Source of the DNA: Calothrix sp. NIES-4105 | GTDB taxonomy: Bacteria > Cyanobacteriota > Cyanobacteriia > Cyanobacteriales > Nostocaceae | Assembly (NCBI RefSeq): GCF_002368415.1 | Contig: NZ_AP018290.1 | Location: 5,407,614 to 5,471,613 of the forward strand | Length of the DNA: 64,000 nt | Direction of reading: 5' to 3' | Part shown: positions 53,752 through 62,524 of the stretch, one piece after another | How positions within the stretch are numbered: the stretch's first letter is position 1 | Layout of the letters: every line of letters begins with the position of its first letter | Translations under genes and position numbers: made by a program | Notes under the pieces: model-generated | Database searches by the model: none | Seen by the model: only the letters and a program-made list of their open reading frames with translations | Told to the model about the DNA's origin: nothing

Positions 53752-54008
53752 GGCAACGGATACAACGGATGTAACGGATAGTTTGTTATTTAATGTTTAA
53801 ATTGTTTGTTGGGACGGCTGGGAACAGCCATCCCAGAATATAATAATTTAATAATTTTGGATTCTGCGCTTTTTATACTACTTTATTAATAGTCCATTTT
53901 AATGGACTTCAGCTATTAGCCTATGATTTTTAATCATAGACGGGTATAAATATTTTACACAACGAGAATGTAGCCATTCATCCGTTACATCCGTTCAATC
54001 CGTTGCCA
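53752..54008. repeat. MITE-like element, GCAACGGAT family, second copy
   Basis: The left arm GGCAACGGATACAACGGATG (53752-53771, then TAACGGATA) and right arm TCCGTTACATCCGTTCAATC (53981-54000, then CGTTGCC) are inverted copies enclosing about 200 bases. The right end supplies the last codons of the glycosyltransferase. Confidence 0.8.
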
Positions 54009-55665
54009 AGTCACATCGATAAAGTTGATAAGGAATACCAATACGGTAATATTGTTTATCATCTTTATTACAAGTTGCTTGCGAAGAAATATTGAGTTTT
54101 TGAGGAAAGTCACGTCTTCGTAAACCAGAAGCAACAACCCATAAATTTAAACGCGCGGACTGAGGTGGAGGTAACTGTGCTAGCTTATCTATAACTTTTT
54201 GAAAATTAAGTTTTTTGTCAAAGAAGGCTAAATTAGTTTGAGCAAGTTGGATTTGATTCTTGGTTTGAAGTTGTTGTAATGCCAAACCAAAGCTTAATCC
54301 TAAAGCTACATCTTGATAATCACTGTATCCGACTACTACCATTAATGGAACAGAAGGTTCTTGGTTAAAGTTACGCGCGACTAGTTCCGGTTGAAAAGGT
54401 TTTTGAAAGACTAAGTTGAAGTTTGAGAATATACAGCTAACAACACCAATAAATAAAACTACAGCAAGCGGAGATTTAATAAGCTTTTTCCCCCTTCCCC
54501 TCTCCACTAAACTTACAGCTAGTATTGCACAAAAGCCAGGATAATATACGAAGTTATAGCGTGGTACGACGGTAATATCTTTTTGAGTTAGATAAATAAT
54601 GGCAAAAAATTCTAAGATTACCCAAACTGAAAAACTTAATAGTGTTAGGGTAGGAAGTTGAGTGTCGGGTTGATTTAAAAGCTGTTTCAACCCTTTTATT
54701 GCTTGCGTTCCAACCCATACTCCGCAAAACAACATGAAAACAGCACAAACTATTGCGGTGAGTATGGGTTGCTGTTCTACAGGGAAGGCAATCACCATTA
54801 ATATCCAGTTAATTATAGTCTGGTAAAACGGGGCTATATGTTGAGGCGCCTCTAACCAAGTAGTTTCGGAACGCTTTGAGTGATGTAGCATCACCATTAA
54901 CCAAGGCAGAAAACTGACTATAATACCTGTGGTAGACAAAGTTAGAAGAAACCAGATTCTCAGGCGCCTAACTTTTTGCCATATTAATAGTGAGACTAAA
55001 GTAGCTATTTGAGCAACTAAAGCCAGAATACAAAAGTAATGCACGTAGAGACTAACACTATTAACTATTGCCCAACTGCACCAGACCCAAACGCGAACCC
55101 TTTGCAGAAAAATATCTTTTTGAATTTGCACAAGGAAGAGCAGCGCTAAACTAATCAACAGCATCGGCAAAGTGTAATGTCGCGCTTCTTGAGAAAGGTA
55201 TACTGCAAATGGAGAAACAGCCATACAAGCTGCTGCTGCTAACCCAGTTTGCCATGAGAACGCGATGCGGTTTACCCAGTAAATCACAAAAACTGTCGCT
55301 ACACCAAACAAAGCTGGTAGAAATCGTAATTTAGCTATCCAATTTCCTGTATGTTGCAACCACCCCAACCAAGTGTACATAGTGCAGAAAAATAATGGTG
55401 GGTGTGTAGATTGCGAAATAAGATTTAAGGCAATATCATGACAGCTTTTACCAGGTTGATAAGTAAAAATCTCTGTTAAGCTTATTAATGGAAATACCCT
55501 ATCGAGTGGTAAATCCTTGTAATTTTTACCTAAACTAAAGATAGCGGTGATTACTTCATCCATCCATAGCGGTTTAAAATCTAAATTCCAAAACCGCAAT
55601 AAGGCGCCGAGTAGAATCACCCCTAGTAAAATTTGATAATGTAAGTAAAGTTTCTGTTTTATCAT
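53995..55665 (-). CDS. Membrane glycosyltransferase, GT39/ArnT-like
   Basis: The 556-residue protein has about eleven predicted membrane helices. A first periplasmic loop starts NLDFKPLWMDEVITAIFSLG (Asp-Glu near 35, the catalytic-type acid of the GT-C fold), and STHPPLFF and FAVYLSQEARHYTLPMLL follow, as in the dolichyl-phosphate-mannose / ArnT group. It should transfer a sugar from a polyprenyl phosphate to a lipid or protein on the periplasmic side. The final residues (LATD, stop) come from a GCAACGGAT repeat arm, so the tail may differ from relatives. Acceptor unknown. Confidence 0.88.
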   Translation of the reverse strand: MIKQKLYLHYQILLGVILLGALLRFWNLDFKPLWMDEVITAIFSLGKNYKDLPLDRVFPLISLTEIFTYQPGKSCHDIALNLISQSTHPPLFFCTMYTWLGWLQHTGNWIAKLRFLPALFGVATVFVIYWVNRIAFSWQTGLAAAACMAVSPFAVYLSQEARHYTLPMLLISLALLFLVQIQKDIFLQRVRVWVWCSWAIVNSVSLYVHYFCILALVAQIATLVSLLIWQKVRRLRIWFLLTLSTTGIIVSFLPWLMVMLHHSKRSETTWLEAPQHIAPFYQTIINWILMVIAFPVEQQPILTAIVCAVFMLFCGVWVGTQAIKGLKQLLNQPDTQLPTLTLLSFSVWVILEFFAIIYLTQKDITVVPRYNFVYYPGFCAILAVSLVERGRGKKLIKSPLAVVLFIGVVSCIFSNFNLVFQKPFQPELVARNFNQEPSVPLMVVVGYSDYQDVALGLSFGLALQQLQTKNQIQLAQTNLAFFDKKLNFQKVIDKLAQLPPPQSARLNLWVVASGLRRRDFPQKLNISSQATCNKDDKQYYRIGIPYQLYRCDLATD

Positions 55666-55757
55666 TCAGATCAGGGGCGGGTTCACGAGATATACACGCA
55701 CGGTTTTAGGATATCTGTTAACCCGCCCGTACAGTAATCTAAAATTTAAAATCTTAT

Positions 55758-58235
55758 ATGTCCGACGCTTATATTAATAATTCAGTGCCGCAAAATAATC
55801 TCCACCCAGAGAGAAATAACGACAATACTCAACTAGATACGCTAGCACTTAGGAATGTAGCAATTAACCGTATCCGTAATGGGTTGCGTCTGGGTCAGCA
55901 GCAAATGGCAGATTGGACATCAGGGAAACTAGCGGTTTCTGCTGTTCCTGGCGCCGGTAAGTCAACGGGGATGGCAGCAGCAGCAGCTATTGCTATCGCG
56001 CGTCAGTACGAACAGTCGGCTAGTAGTCTTCGCAATACTCGGCGCCAATTAATTGTTGTAACATTTACTCGTTCCGCTGCTGCGAATATTAAAATTAAAA
56101 TTCGTAATTACCTCCGTGACCAATTATCTTTGCCCCAAACTGGGTTTGTAGTCAACACGCTGCACGGGTTAGCGTTAAACATTGCCAGTCGTCACCCAGA
56201 ACTTTCAAATTTACAACTGAATGACGTAACTTTAGTTACTCCTAACCAATCCCATCGCCTCATCCGTAATGCTGTTGAACAGTGGATTGCATATAATCCA
56301 GGACGATACATGCGGTTACTTGAAGGTGTCCAATTTGACGGCGAAGAGACTGAAAGATTGCGGCGCCAGTCAGTACTGCGAACTGAAGTATTGCCCGAAT
56401 TAGCAACAACAGTAATTCACGAAGCTAAAAGTTCAGGTATATCTATAGAAAACTTGCAAAACATGAGCAAGTATATCGACGATGAGTACAGAATATTAAA
56501 CGTTGCCGCTGGGTTATACGAACAATACGAAAATTTAATGAAAGCGCGCGACTTTATCGACTACGACGATATGATTTTAGCAGCATTGCGAGTTTTAGAT
56601 GACCCCCATGCACGCCGTATCGAACAAGGTCAAGTATTTGCCGTATTTGAAGACGAAGCGCAAGATTCTAGTCCTTTACAAACGCAACTCTTAGAAATTC
56701 TCGCTACAGACCCCTCCCCTACCACTCCCCTGCGAGGGCAGGGGGAGCAGATCGGGGGAGAGGTAATTAATTTAATTCGTGTAGGCGACCCGAATCAAGC
56801 AATTAACTCAACGTTTACTCCCGCAGACCCTATATACTTCCGTGAATTCTGTGAAGAGTGTGACGGGACTAATCGACTCGCCACAATGGATCGCGCCGGA
56901 CGCAGTAGCCGTATTATTATCGAAGCTGCCAACTTTACACTAAATTGGGTCAACAGTTTCTACGGAGCAAAAGCAAATTCCACTTCTTCCACTCAGCACT
57001 CCTGTACAGACGCGACATGTCGCGTCTCTACAACTCATCACTTTCCCACTCCTTTCCGTCCGCAAATGATTCGCACTGTTGACCCGGATGACCCACAAAC
57101 AGATGCAAACCCTCCTCATGTAGGACGTGGACTTGAGATTTGCACTCCACGCGATATTCATCACACTGTTGATTTATTGAGTAAACGTATCGTTGAACTT
57201 TTTACCCCAGACCCAAGTAAGACGCGCGCTGCTATATTGGTGCGCGAAAACCGTCAAGGAAAATGGTTAGCAGAAGCACTTGCTCAAGTTTGTAAAGACA
57301 ACAATATAACTTTATATGATGCGGGCGAACGAGATAGACACTCGCACGTTCCTGCTGAAATTTTGGCGTTATTACAATTTTGTGACCGTCCTCACTCTCC
57401 TGATTTTCTTAAAGCTGCTCTTGATGTTTTGGTAAAGCGTCAGTTAGTACCAACCCAAGACCTTAACACTCTTGCTGCACAACCTGAAGACTTTTTATAT
57501 CCAAGTCCTCTTGCCCCTGTGCAACCTGAACCTGTACAAAAAGCCGCGCGTTTATGTCGCAGCTTACTTCAAGCAAAGCTAGCCCTACCGCTGTATCAAT
57601 TAATTTCTTTTATTGCGTTAGCGCTTAACTACGACCAAGCCGAACTTGCAACCGCTGATAAACTTTCCGAACGGGTAACGCAGCAAATAGCTAGCACTAA
57701 TTCGATGGGTTCTATGCTGGGTGTTCTCAGTGAAATTGTTAGTTCAGAACGTTTTGAAGCTGTAGAAACCGAAGACATCGAAGCGCGCTATACACGTGCA
57801 GGGCAACTTACTATTATTACGATGCACAAAGCCAAAGGGCTAGATTGGGATTATGTATTTCTACCGTTTTTACACGATAACTTGATACCAGGTAAATTTT
57901 GGGTGCCTCCACAAGCACAGTTTTTAGGCAACTTTACGCTTTCCGAAGTCGCACGCGCGCAAATTCGTGCAGCACTCCACGGTGAAGAAGATATTCCCAG
58001 TGTTAGTGAAGCTTGGGAACAATCAAAATATCTTAAAACTGCTGAAGAATACCGTTTACTATATGTAGCAATGACGCGCGCAAAGCGTTTACTGTGGATG
58101 TCCGCTGCTAAAAAGGCGCCGTTTACTTGGAGTAAACCAGAAAATCTACAAGACCAAAATCCTTGTCCTGCTTTTAATGCGTTAAGGCGCCAGTTTCCTC
58201 AATGTATTGTTGATTTAGCTGTTGCCACATCGTAG
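55758..58235 (+). CDS. UvrD/PcrA-like helicase with embedded repeats
   Basis: The 825-residue superfamily 1 helicase has SAVPGAGKSTGMAAAA (Walker A near 64), VVTFTRSAAANIK (Ia), FVVNTLHGLALNI, VFEDEAQDSSPLQTQ (DEAQD near 299-303), RVGDPNQAINSTFT (III), ITMHKAKGLDWDYVFLPF (V, near 690) and LYVAMTRAKRLLWM (VI, near 770). Two segments look foreign: TDPSPTTPLRGQGEQIGGEV (about 314-333), encoded by a GAGGGCAGGGGGAG-type repeat, and STSSTQHSCTDATCRVSTTH (about 407-426), encoded by CACTCAGCACTC plus a TAGAGAC palindrome (57003-57032). Both keep the frame. It probably acts in DNA repair; whether the insertions are tolerated is untested. Confidence 0.92.
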   Translation: MSDAYINNSVPQNNLHPERNNDNTQLDTLALRNVAINRIRNGLRLGQQQMADWTSGKLAVSAVPGAGKSTGMAAAAAIAIARQYEQSASSLRNTRRQLIVVTFTRSAAANIKIKIRNYLRDQLSLPQTGFVVNTLHGLALNIASRHPELSNLQLNDVTLVTPNQSHRLIRNAVEQWIAYNPGRYMRLLEGVQFDGEETERLRRQSVLRTEVLPELATTVIHEAKSSGISIENLQNMSKYIDDEYRILNVAAGLYEQYENLMKARDFIDYDDMILAALRVLDDPHARRIEQGQVFAVFEDEAQDSSPLQTQLLEILATDPSPTTPLRGQGEQIGGEVINLIRVGDPNQAINSTFTPADPIYFREFCEECDGTNRLATMDRAGRSSRIIIEAANFTLNWVNSFYGAKANSTSSTQHSCTDATCRVSTTHHFPTPFRPQMIRTVDPDDPQTDANPPHVGRGLEICTPRDIHHTVDLLSKRIVELFTPDPSKTRAAILVRENRQGKWLAEALAQVCKDNNITLYDAGERDRHSHVPAEILALLQFCDRPHSPDFLKAALDVLVKRQLVPTQDLNTLAAQPEDFLYPSPLAPVQPEPVQKAARLCRSLLQAKLALPLYQLISFIALALNYDQAELATADKLSERVTQQIASTNSMGSMLGVLSEIVSSERFEAVETEDIEARYTRAGQLTIITMHKAKGLDWDYVFLPFLHDNLIPGKFWVPPQAQFLGNFTLSEVARAQIRAALHGEEDIPSVSEAWEQSKYLKTAEEYRLLYVAMTRAKRLLWMSAAKKAPFTWSKPENLQDQNPCPAFNALRRQFPQCIVDLAVATS
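56711..56763. repeat. C-rich/G-rich hairpin repeat inside the helicase gene
   Basis: CCCCTCCCCTACCACTCCCC and GCGAGGGCAGGGGGAGC belong to the hairpin family at 10279 and 13752; translated in frame just after motif II, ending shortly before motif III. Confidence 0.7.
57003..57032. repeat. TAGAGAC-family palindrome inside the helicase gene
   Basis: TGTACAGACGCGACA and TGTCGCGTCTCTACA pair with one mismatch. The element lies inside the coding sequence in frame. It is preceded by CACTCAGCACTC of the nonamer family (56992-57003). Confidence 0.85.
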
Positions 58236-58241
58236 CACGGT

Positions 58242-58276
58242 AAGATTCCCGACTTCTTAAAGAAGTCGGGAATCTT
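58242..58276. terminator. Bidirectional terminator hairpin
   Basis: AAGATTCCCGACTTCTTAAAGAAGTCGGGAATCTT forms a near-perfect 16-bp stem between convergent genes (stops at 58235 plus and 58280 minus). A shorter copy of the same family is at 26495-26522. Confidence 0.8.
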
Positions 58277-58279
58277 AGA

Positions 58280-59875
58280 CTAAATTTTGAGTAACTTGGC
58301 AATGGCATTTATTAGGTCATCAGGTTCGATGGGTTTTGCTAGGTGTAGCTGAAAACCTGCCGCACGGGCTTTTTCTTCATCTGAGTCGCTTGCGTATGCT
58401 GTTAGCGCTATTGCTGGAATTAGATTACATTTATATTGTGATTGTGCTGGCGCCATTTCCCGTATTTGACGAATTAGTTTATAACCGTCGGTTTGCGGCA
58501 TGGCAATATCACTTAATAGTATATCTGGCTGTACTTGTTCAATAATACTTAATACTTCGATTGCGTTCGATGCCACAAAAACAGTTGCACCGCTTTGTTG
58601 AAGTATTAATTGCAATAACTCGCGGGTGTCTACTTCATCGTCTACAACTAGTATCTTGACTCCAAATAGCGAGATTGAGATATTACTAGCAGTCGCAATA
58701 TTAGATTCAGAGAGTATTTGTTCAACTTGGTAAGCTGGAAGTTTAACTGTGAATGTTGCTCCTTGTCCCTCTCCAGCACTATACACTTGCACTGAACCAT
58801 GATGTAATTCAACTAGTTGACGGACTATTGCTAAACCAAGTCCTAAACCACCAGATTTTCTAGTTGTACTGTTATCAGCTTGACGAAAATAATCAAAAAC
58901 ATATGGTAAGAAGTCGGGTGTAATACCTTTACCTGTGTCACTAACTGCAATTTGAATATGAGAATTAACTCGCTCTAATCGAATTGATACTTTTCCTCCC
59001 GTCGGAGTAAATTTTATCGCATTAGAAAGTAAATTGCCTAGAATTTGCTGAAGTCGATTTACATCACCCCAGCAGAAGTTATTGCCTGCACTTATATTAT
59101 TTACATAATCTATATATATATTCTTCGTTTGCGCTGCTAGTTCTACTGCTTCTATAGCGGATGTAATTGTTGATGACAAGTCAACAGCAGCAAAGTTTAA
59201 ATTAATCTTACCACGTAGAATTTTTGATACATCGAGTAAATCATCTATTAGCTGCGTTTGTAACTTCACGTTACGCTCAATGGTATCCAAAGCGCGCGCA
59301 GATGCAGCAGCATCCAATTTGCCACTTTTAAGTAACTTTGTCCATCCTAATATTGGATTGAGGGGAGAACGAATTTCATGAGAAAGCACGGCAAGAAACT
59401 GGTCTTTGATTAAATTTGCCGTCTCAGCTTCGGTTCTTGCTTGCATTTCGCGTATTAACAACTCTTCGCGTTCAGATAAAGCAACTTTTCGTGCGGTGAT
59501 ATCTTGCACGGTTCCCAGCATCCGAACTGGTTCACCTAACTGATCGTATATTGTACGACCGTGCGCTGCAATCCAATGAATGCTTCCGTCAAGCCAAATA
59601 ACGCGGTACTCTGTATCGTAATCTTTCTTGGCTAATATGGCGCCGCGCGCTGTTTCTAAAACCCGTTCGCGGTCTTCTGGATGTACATTATCTAGAAAAG
59701 TCTTTTCACTTATATCGCCATTGCCGAGTGTGAAACCCAATATATGCTTACACTGATTTGAACAGAACGCCATACCCGTCTGTAGCTGTAAATCCCACAT
59801 TCCTATACCTGTAGCTTCTAGGACAAGCTCTAGACGTGCTTCGTTATCCACATCAATGAAATCACACATTTTCAA
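58280..59875 (-). CDS. Hybrid sensor kinase (PAS-HisKA-HATPase-REC)
   Basis: The 531-residue protein has one PAS/PAC domain (about 10-132, with VLEATGIGMWDLQLQTGMAF and DGSIHWIAAHGRTIYDQLGE), a HisKA domain (FLAVLSHEIRSPLNPILGWT, His near 167), an ATPase (LLSNAIKFTPTGGKVSIRLE, GGLGLGLAIVRQLVELHHGS) and a C-terminal receiver (KILVVDDEVDTRELLQLILQ, DILLSDIAMPQTDGY). It is soluble and a single gene. The receiver keeps the phospho-acceptor Asp and the Lys of AKPIEPDD. The signal is unknown. Confidence 0.94.
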   Translation of the reverse strand: MKMCDFIDVDNEARLELVLEATGIGMWDLQLQTGMAFCSNQCKHILGFTLGNGDISEKTFLDNVHPEDRERVLETARGAILAKKDYDTEYRVIWLDGSIHWIAAHGRTIYDQLGEPVRMLGTVQDITARKVALSEREELLIREMQARTEAETANLIKDQFLAVLSHEIRSPLNPILGWTKLLKSGKLDAAASARALDTIERNVKLQTQLIDDLLDVSKILRGKINLNFAAVDLSSTITSAIEAVELAAQTKNIYIDYVNNISAGNNFCWGDVNRLQQILGNLLSNAIKFTPTGGKVSIRLERVNSHIQIAVSDTGKGITPDFLPYVFDYFRQADNSTTRKSGGLGLGLAIVRQLVELHHGSVQVYSAGEGQGATFTVKLPAYQVEQILSESNIATASNISISLFGVKILVVDDEVDTRELLQLILQQSGATVFVASNAIEVLSIIEQVQPDILLSDIAMPQTDGYKLIRQIREMAPAQSQYKCNLIPAIALTAYASDSDEEKARAAGFQLHLAKPIEPDDLINAIAKLLKI

Positions 59876-60350
59876 TAGAGAGAGGTAAAAGTTTTCTGAA
59901 CCCGAATTTTAAATGAGTAAAAAGTTACATGCGATGTAAGTTACTTACTTAAATGGCAATTCGGTCAACTTGAAATTTCCCTGCTCTATAACAGCATTAG
60001 GAGTTGAGCGATTGGCATTCCTCTTTGCAGCACTCGTACCCTGTAGAAGTTTTGCAAAGTGCAGGACGCAAAGTTTGGGCACTTTCACTCATATTTTCCT
60101 TAAAATGAGAAATATTTGTGAGTCCTCTACATGCTTAAAATAATTTACCCTAGTTTCTCTTGAGATCAAGCATCAGTCGATTTTTGTTATGAAATTTTTA
60201 CTTTTAGTTGCCAATATCTTGTTGTTTGTGATAAGCAATAAGTCTACAAATCAATCTTCGTTGTTTAAGAGATTCTAATTTATAGACATGATGCGGTATA
60301 ATCGGCGAAATCGTAGTAACATATTAGATTGTGTCGTTTTAAAGCCAATT
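59876..60350 (+). promoter_or_regulatory. Leader region of the rpmI-rplT operon
   Basis: The 475-base gap contains the promoter and long leader of the ribosomal operon. L20 operons are often autogenously controlled by an L20-binding leader structure; I could not recognise one here. infC, often upstream of rpmI, is absent. The in-frame extension of rpmI back to 60288 lacks family similarity. Confidence 0.4.
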
Positions 60351-60548
60351 ATGCCGAAGCTAAAGACTCGAAAAGCTGCGGCGAAACGATTCCGCGCAAC
60401 AGGAAGCGGTAAAATCGTCCGTCGTAAAGCTTTCAAAAACCACCTTCTTGAACATAAATCCTCAAAGAAGAAGCGCGACTTGTCTAAAATGCCAGTTGTG
60501 AATGAGTGCGACGCAGAAAACGTGCGGATGATGCTCCCTTATTTGTAA
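60351..60548 (+). CDS. rpmI: 50S ribosomal protein L35
   Basis: The 65-residue basic protein [20 protein letters not shown], then [20 protein letters not shown] and [10 protein letters not shown], is an unmistakable L35. The start is ATG 60351 (MPKLKT), not the upstream Met at 60288. It lies 31 bases before rplT, forming the usual rpmI-rplT pair. Confidence 0.98.
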   Translation: MPKLKTRKAAAKRFRATGSGKIVRRKAFKNHLLEHKSSKKKRDLSKMPVVNECDAENVRMMLPYL

Positions 60549-60579
60549 GTCAAAGAATACTCAAGGAATTATTTAAGTT

Positions 60580-60936
60580 ATGACACGGGTAAAACGCGGT
60601 AATGTCGCACGCAAACGCCGCAAAAAGATTCTCAAAATAGCTAAGGGTTTTCGCGGTTCACACTCAACGCTGTTTAGAACTGCCAACCAGCAGGTTATGA
60701 AAGCGCTCCGCAGTGCTTACCGTGACCGCAAAAAGAAAAAGCGTGATTTTCGCCGTTTGTGGATAACGCGCATCAACGCTGCTGTACGTCAACATGGAAT
60801 GAGCTACAGCAAGTTTATTGGCGCCCTCAAGAAAGCTAATATCAACCTCAACCGTAAAATGTTGGCGCAAATAGCTGTTTTAGACCCACAAGGTTTTAGC
60901 AAAATAGCTGAAATTGCGGCTAGTCAAGCACCCTAG
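60580..60936 (+). CDS. rplT: 50S ribosomal protein L20
   Basis: The 118-residue protein begins [40 protein letters not shown], and contains [20 protein letters not shown], the full L20 signature. It binds 23S rRNA early in large-subunit assembly and often represses its own operon. The start and length are normal. Confidence 0.99.
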   Translation: MTRVKRGNVARKRRKKILKIAKGFRGSHSTLFRTANQQVMKALRSAYRDRKKKKRDFRRLWITRINAAVRQHGMSYSKFIGALKKANINLNRKMLAQIAVLDPQGFSKIAEIAASQAP

Positions 60937-60941
60937 TACAA

Positions 60942-61132
60942 CAAGGCAAAAGTAAAAAGTAAAAAGGCAAAAGAATACCAACAAGGTTTGCTGCTGTTGC
61001 GCTATGATTAATCGGCATAGTATCAGTGTACTTTGTTTTATTTGATTAAAATACGATTTTTAATCTTGTAGGTATAAAAATGCAGTTTATAGTAATCATC
61101 TTTTTTACTTTTGCCTTTTGCCTTTTACCTTG
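60942..61132. repeat. TTTTGCC-type inverted repeat spanning the start of the binding-protein gene
   Basis: CAAGGCAAAAGTAAAAAGTA (60942-60961, then AAAAGGCAAAAG) and the opposite-strand form TTTTTACTTTTGCCTTTTGC (61102-61121, then CTTTTACCTTG) are the widespread TTTTGCC repeat in inverted orientation. The right copy lies inside the coding region of the next gene. Confidence 0.7.
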
Positions 61133-61889
61133 CACCTTACCAAGCGGCGCCGCTCAACTCGAAGAAATTCAACAACGCGGCTATATTAAGATTGCTGTTA
61201 AAGATAATCTCCGTCCATTGGCATTCCGTGACCAAAGTGGAAATTTACACGGTTTAGAAATAGATTTAGCGCAACGTCTAGCACAGGACTTACTTGGTAA
61301 TAATAAAGCTTTTAGGTTTGAGCCAGTTCTAAATCGCGACCGCATATCTCAAGTCTTAGATAATAAAGTAGACATTGCAATTGCTAGAGTCACAGCTACT
61401 TCATCGCGCGCACGCATAGTAAATTTCAGTATTCCTTACTATTTAGACAGCACTGTTTTAGTCACAAAAAACACATCAATACAACGTCTAGAAGACTTTA
61501 AACAGCAGAGAATAGGCGTTTTATCAGGCTCCAGCACAATCGCTCGTGTTAAATATTTTATACCTAATGCTGAGTTAGTTGGCGTGAATTCTTATATTCA
61601 GGCTCAAAACCTGCTGGAAACCAATAAAATAGAAGCTTTTGCTGCCGATGCAACCGTTCTCAGCGGTTGGATACAGCAATATCCGCAGTACCGACTATTA
61701 AGCGCTAGACTTTCCACTGAACCATTATGTGTAGTCATTGGCAAAGGTTTACAAAACGATAAACTTCGGCGCCAAATTGATATAATAATCGCGCGCTATC
61801 AAGAAACAGGGTGGTTGCAAGAACGCATCAAGTACTGGGGACTTCCACCTTCGCGCATTGCTGAGTTGAAAGTGCTGAGTGCTGAGTAA
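61080..61889 (+). CDS. Periplasmic solute-binding protein (SBP_bac_3 type)
   Basis: The 269-residue protein has a signal peptide (MQFIVIIFFTFAFCLLPCTL, cleavage about GAA-Q) and the binding-protein fold: IQQRGYIKIAVKDNLRPLAF, GLEIDLAQRLAQDLLG, KVDIAIARVTATSSRARIVN, FSIPYYLDSTVLVTKN and IGVLSGSSTIARVKYFIPNA. It would deliver an amino acid or similar ligand to an ABC transporter, but no permease or ATPase gene is adjacent. The signal core FTFAFCLLPCTLP is encoded by a TTTTGCC dispersed repeat, and the end (KVLSAE) by TGAGTGC repeats, so both ends are repeat-derived. Confidence 0.9.
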   Translation: MQFIVIIFFTFAFCLLPCTLPSGAAQLEEIQQRGYIKIAVKDNLRPLAFRDQSGNLHGLEIDLAQRLAQDLLGNNKAFRFEPVLNRDRISQVLDNKVDIAIARVTATSSRARIVNFSIPYYLDSTVLVTKNTSIQRLEDFKQQRIGVLSGSSTIARVKYFIPNAELVGVNSYIQAQNLLETNKIEAFAADATVLSGWIQQYPQYRLLSARLSTEPLCVVIGKGLQNDKLRRQIDIIIARYQETGWLQERIKYWGLPPSRIAELKVLSAE

Positions 61890-61967
61890 AGTTAGGAGTT
61901 AGGAGTTAAAAGTTATGAATAATAAAAAACTCAGCACTCAGAACTCAGCACTCAGCACTCCAAGAGA
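61878..61967. repeat. TGAGTGC/TTAGGAG/CTCAGCACT repeat cluster
   Basis: GTGCTGAGTGCTGAGTAAAG is followed by TTAGGAG heptamers and then by CTCAGCACTCAGAACTCAGC, CACTCAGCACTC. The two ends are inverted relative to each other and enclose the heptamers. The first unit supplies the stop codon of the upstream gene. Confidence 0.85.
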
Positions 61968-61999
61968 TAATAAAAACGAAGGCGACATTTAATAAAACA

Positions 62000-62524
62000 A
62001 TGAGTGACAAATTACCGATTTTTTACCTCTCTGTTTTCGTAGGGATACTAGCATTTGTGCTGGTTAACGTAGTGCGGCAAATCTTTAAAACTCGTCGAAT
62101 TGAAAATTCGTTCTCGAAACTGCGGAACAAACTCACGAAAGAACAGGGCACAACCCAGGAGTATTATGAGCTTGCGAGCATTTACTCCGAGAAGAAACTA
62201 TACTCACAGGCTATTTCCTTATTTCAAAAAGCTTTAAAGACCGCTGAAGATGAAGGTGAAGAGAGCGTCGCCCCTATTTACAACGGACTTGGCTTCGTGT
62301 ACTTTGCTCAAGAACAGTACGACCTGGCGATTCGGCAATATAAAGAAGCAATCAAAGCAAAGAGTGACTACGTTGTAGCTTACAACAACCTAGCACATGC
62401 TTACGAGCGCAAAAAGCTAACTTCGCAAGCGCTAGAAATGTACGAGCAAGCACTCAAGTATAATCCAAATAACACAGTTGCAAAACGTCGCGCAGAATCT
62501 TTACGGCGCCTAGTTTCAGCATAG
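62000..62524 (+). CDS. Membrane-anchored TPR protein
   Basis: The 174-residue protein has one N-terminal membrane helix (LPIFYLSVFVGILAFVLVNV, about 5-24) and three TPR motifs (about 52-85, 92-125 and 126-160; YNGLGFVYFAQEQYDLAIRQ and YNNLAHAYERKKLTSQALEM are the clearest). A conserved cyanobacterial architecture of unknown function, perhaps a scaffold at the thylakoid or plasma membrane. The start codon follows a repeat cluster; no strong Shine-Dalgarno is visible. Confidence 0.87.
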   Translation: MSDKLPIFYLSVFVGILAFVLVNVVRQIFKTRRIENSFSKLRNKLTKEQGTTQEYYELASIYSEKKLYSQAISLFQKALKTAEDEGEESVAPIYNGLGFVYFAQEQYDLAIRQYKEAIKAKSDYVVAYNNLAHAYERKKLTSQALEMYEQALKYNPNNTVAKRRAESLRRLVSA

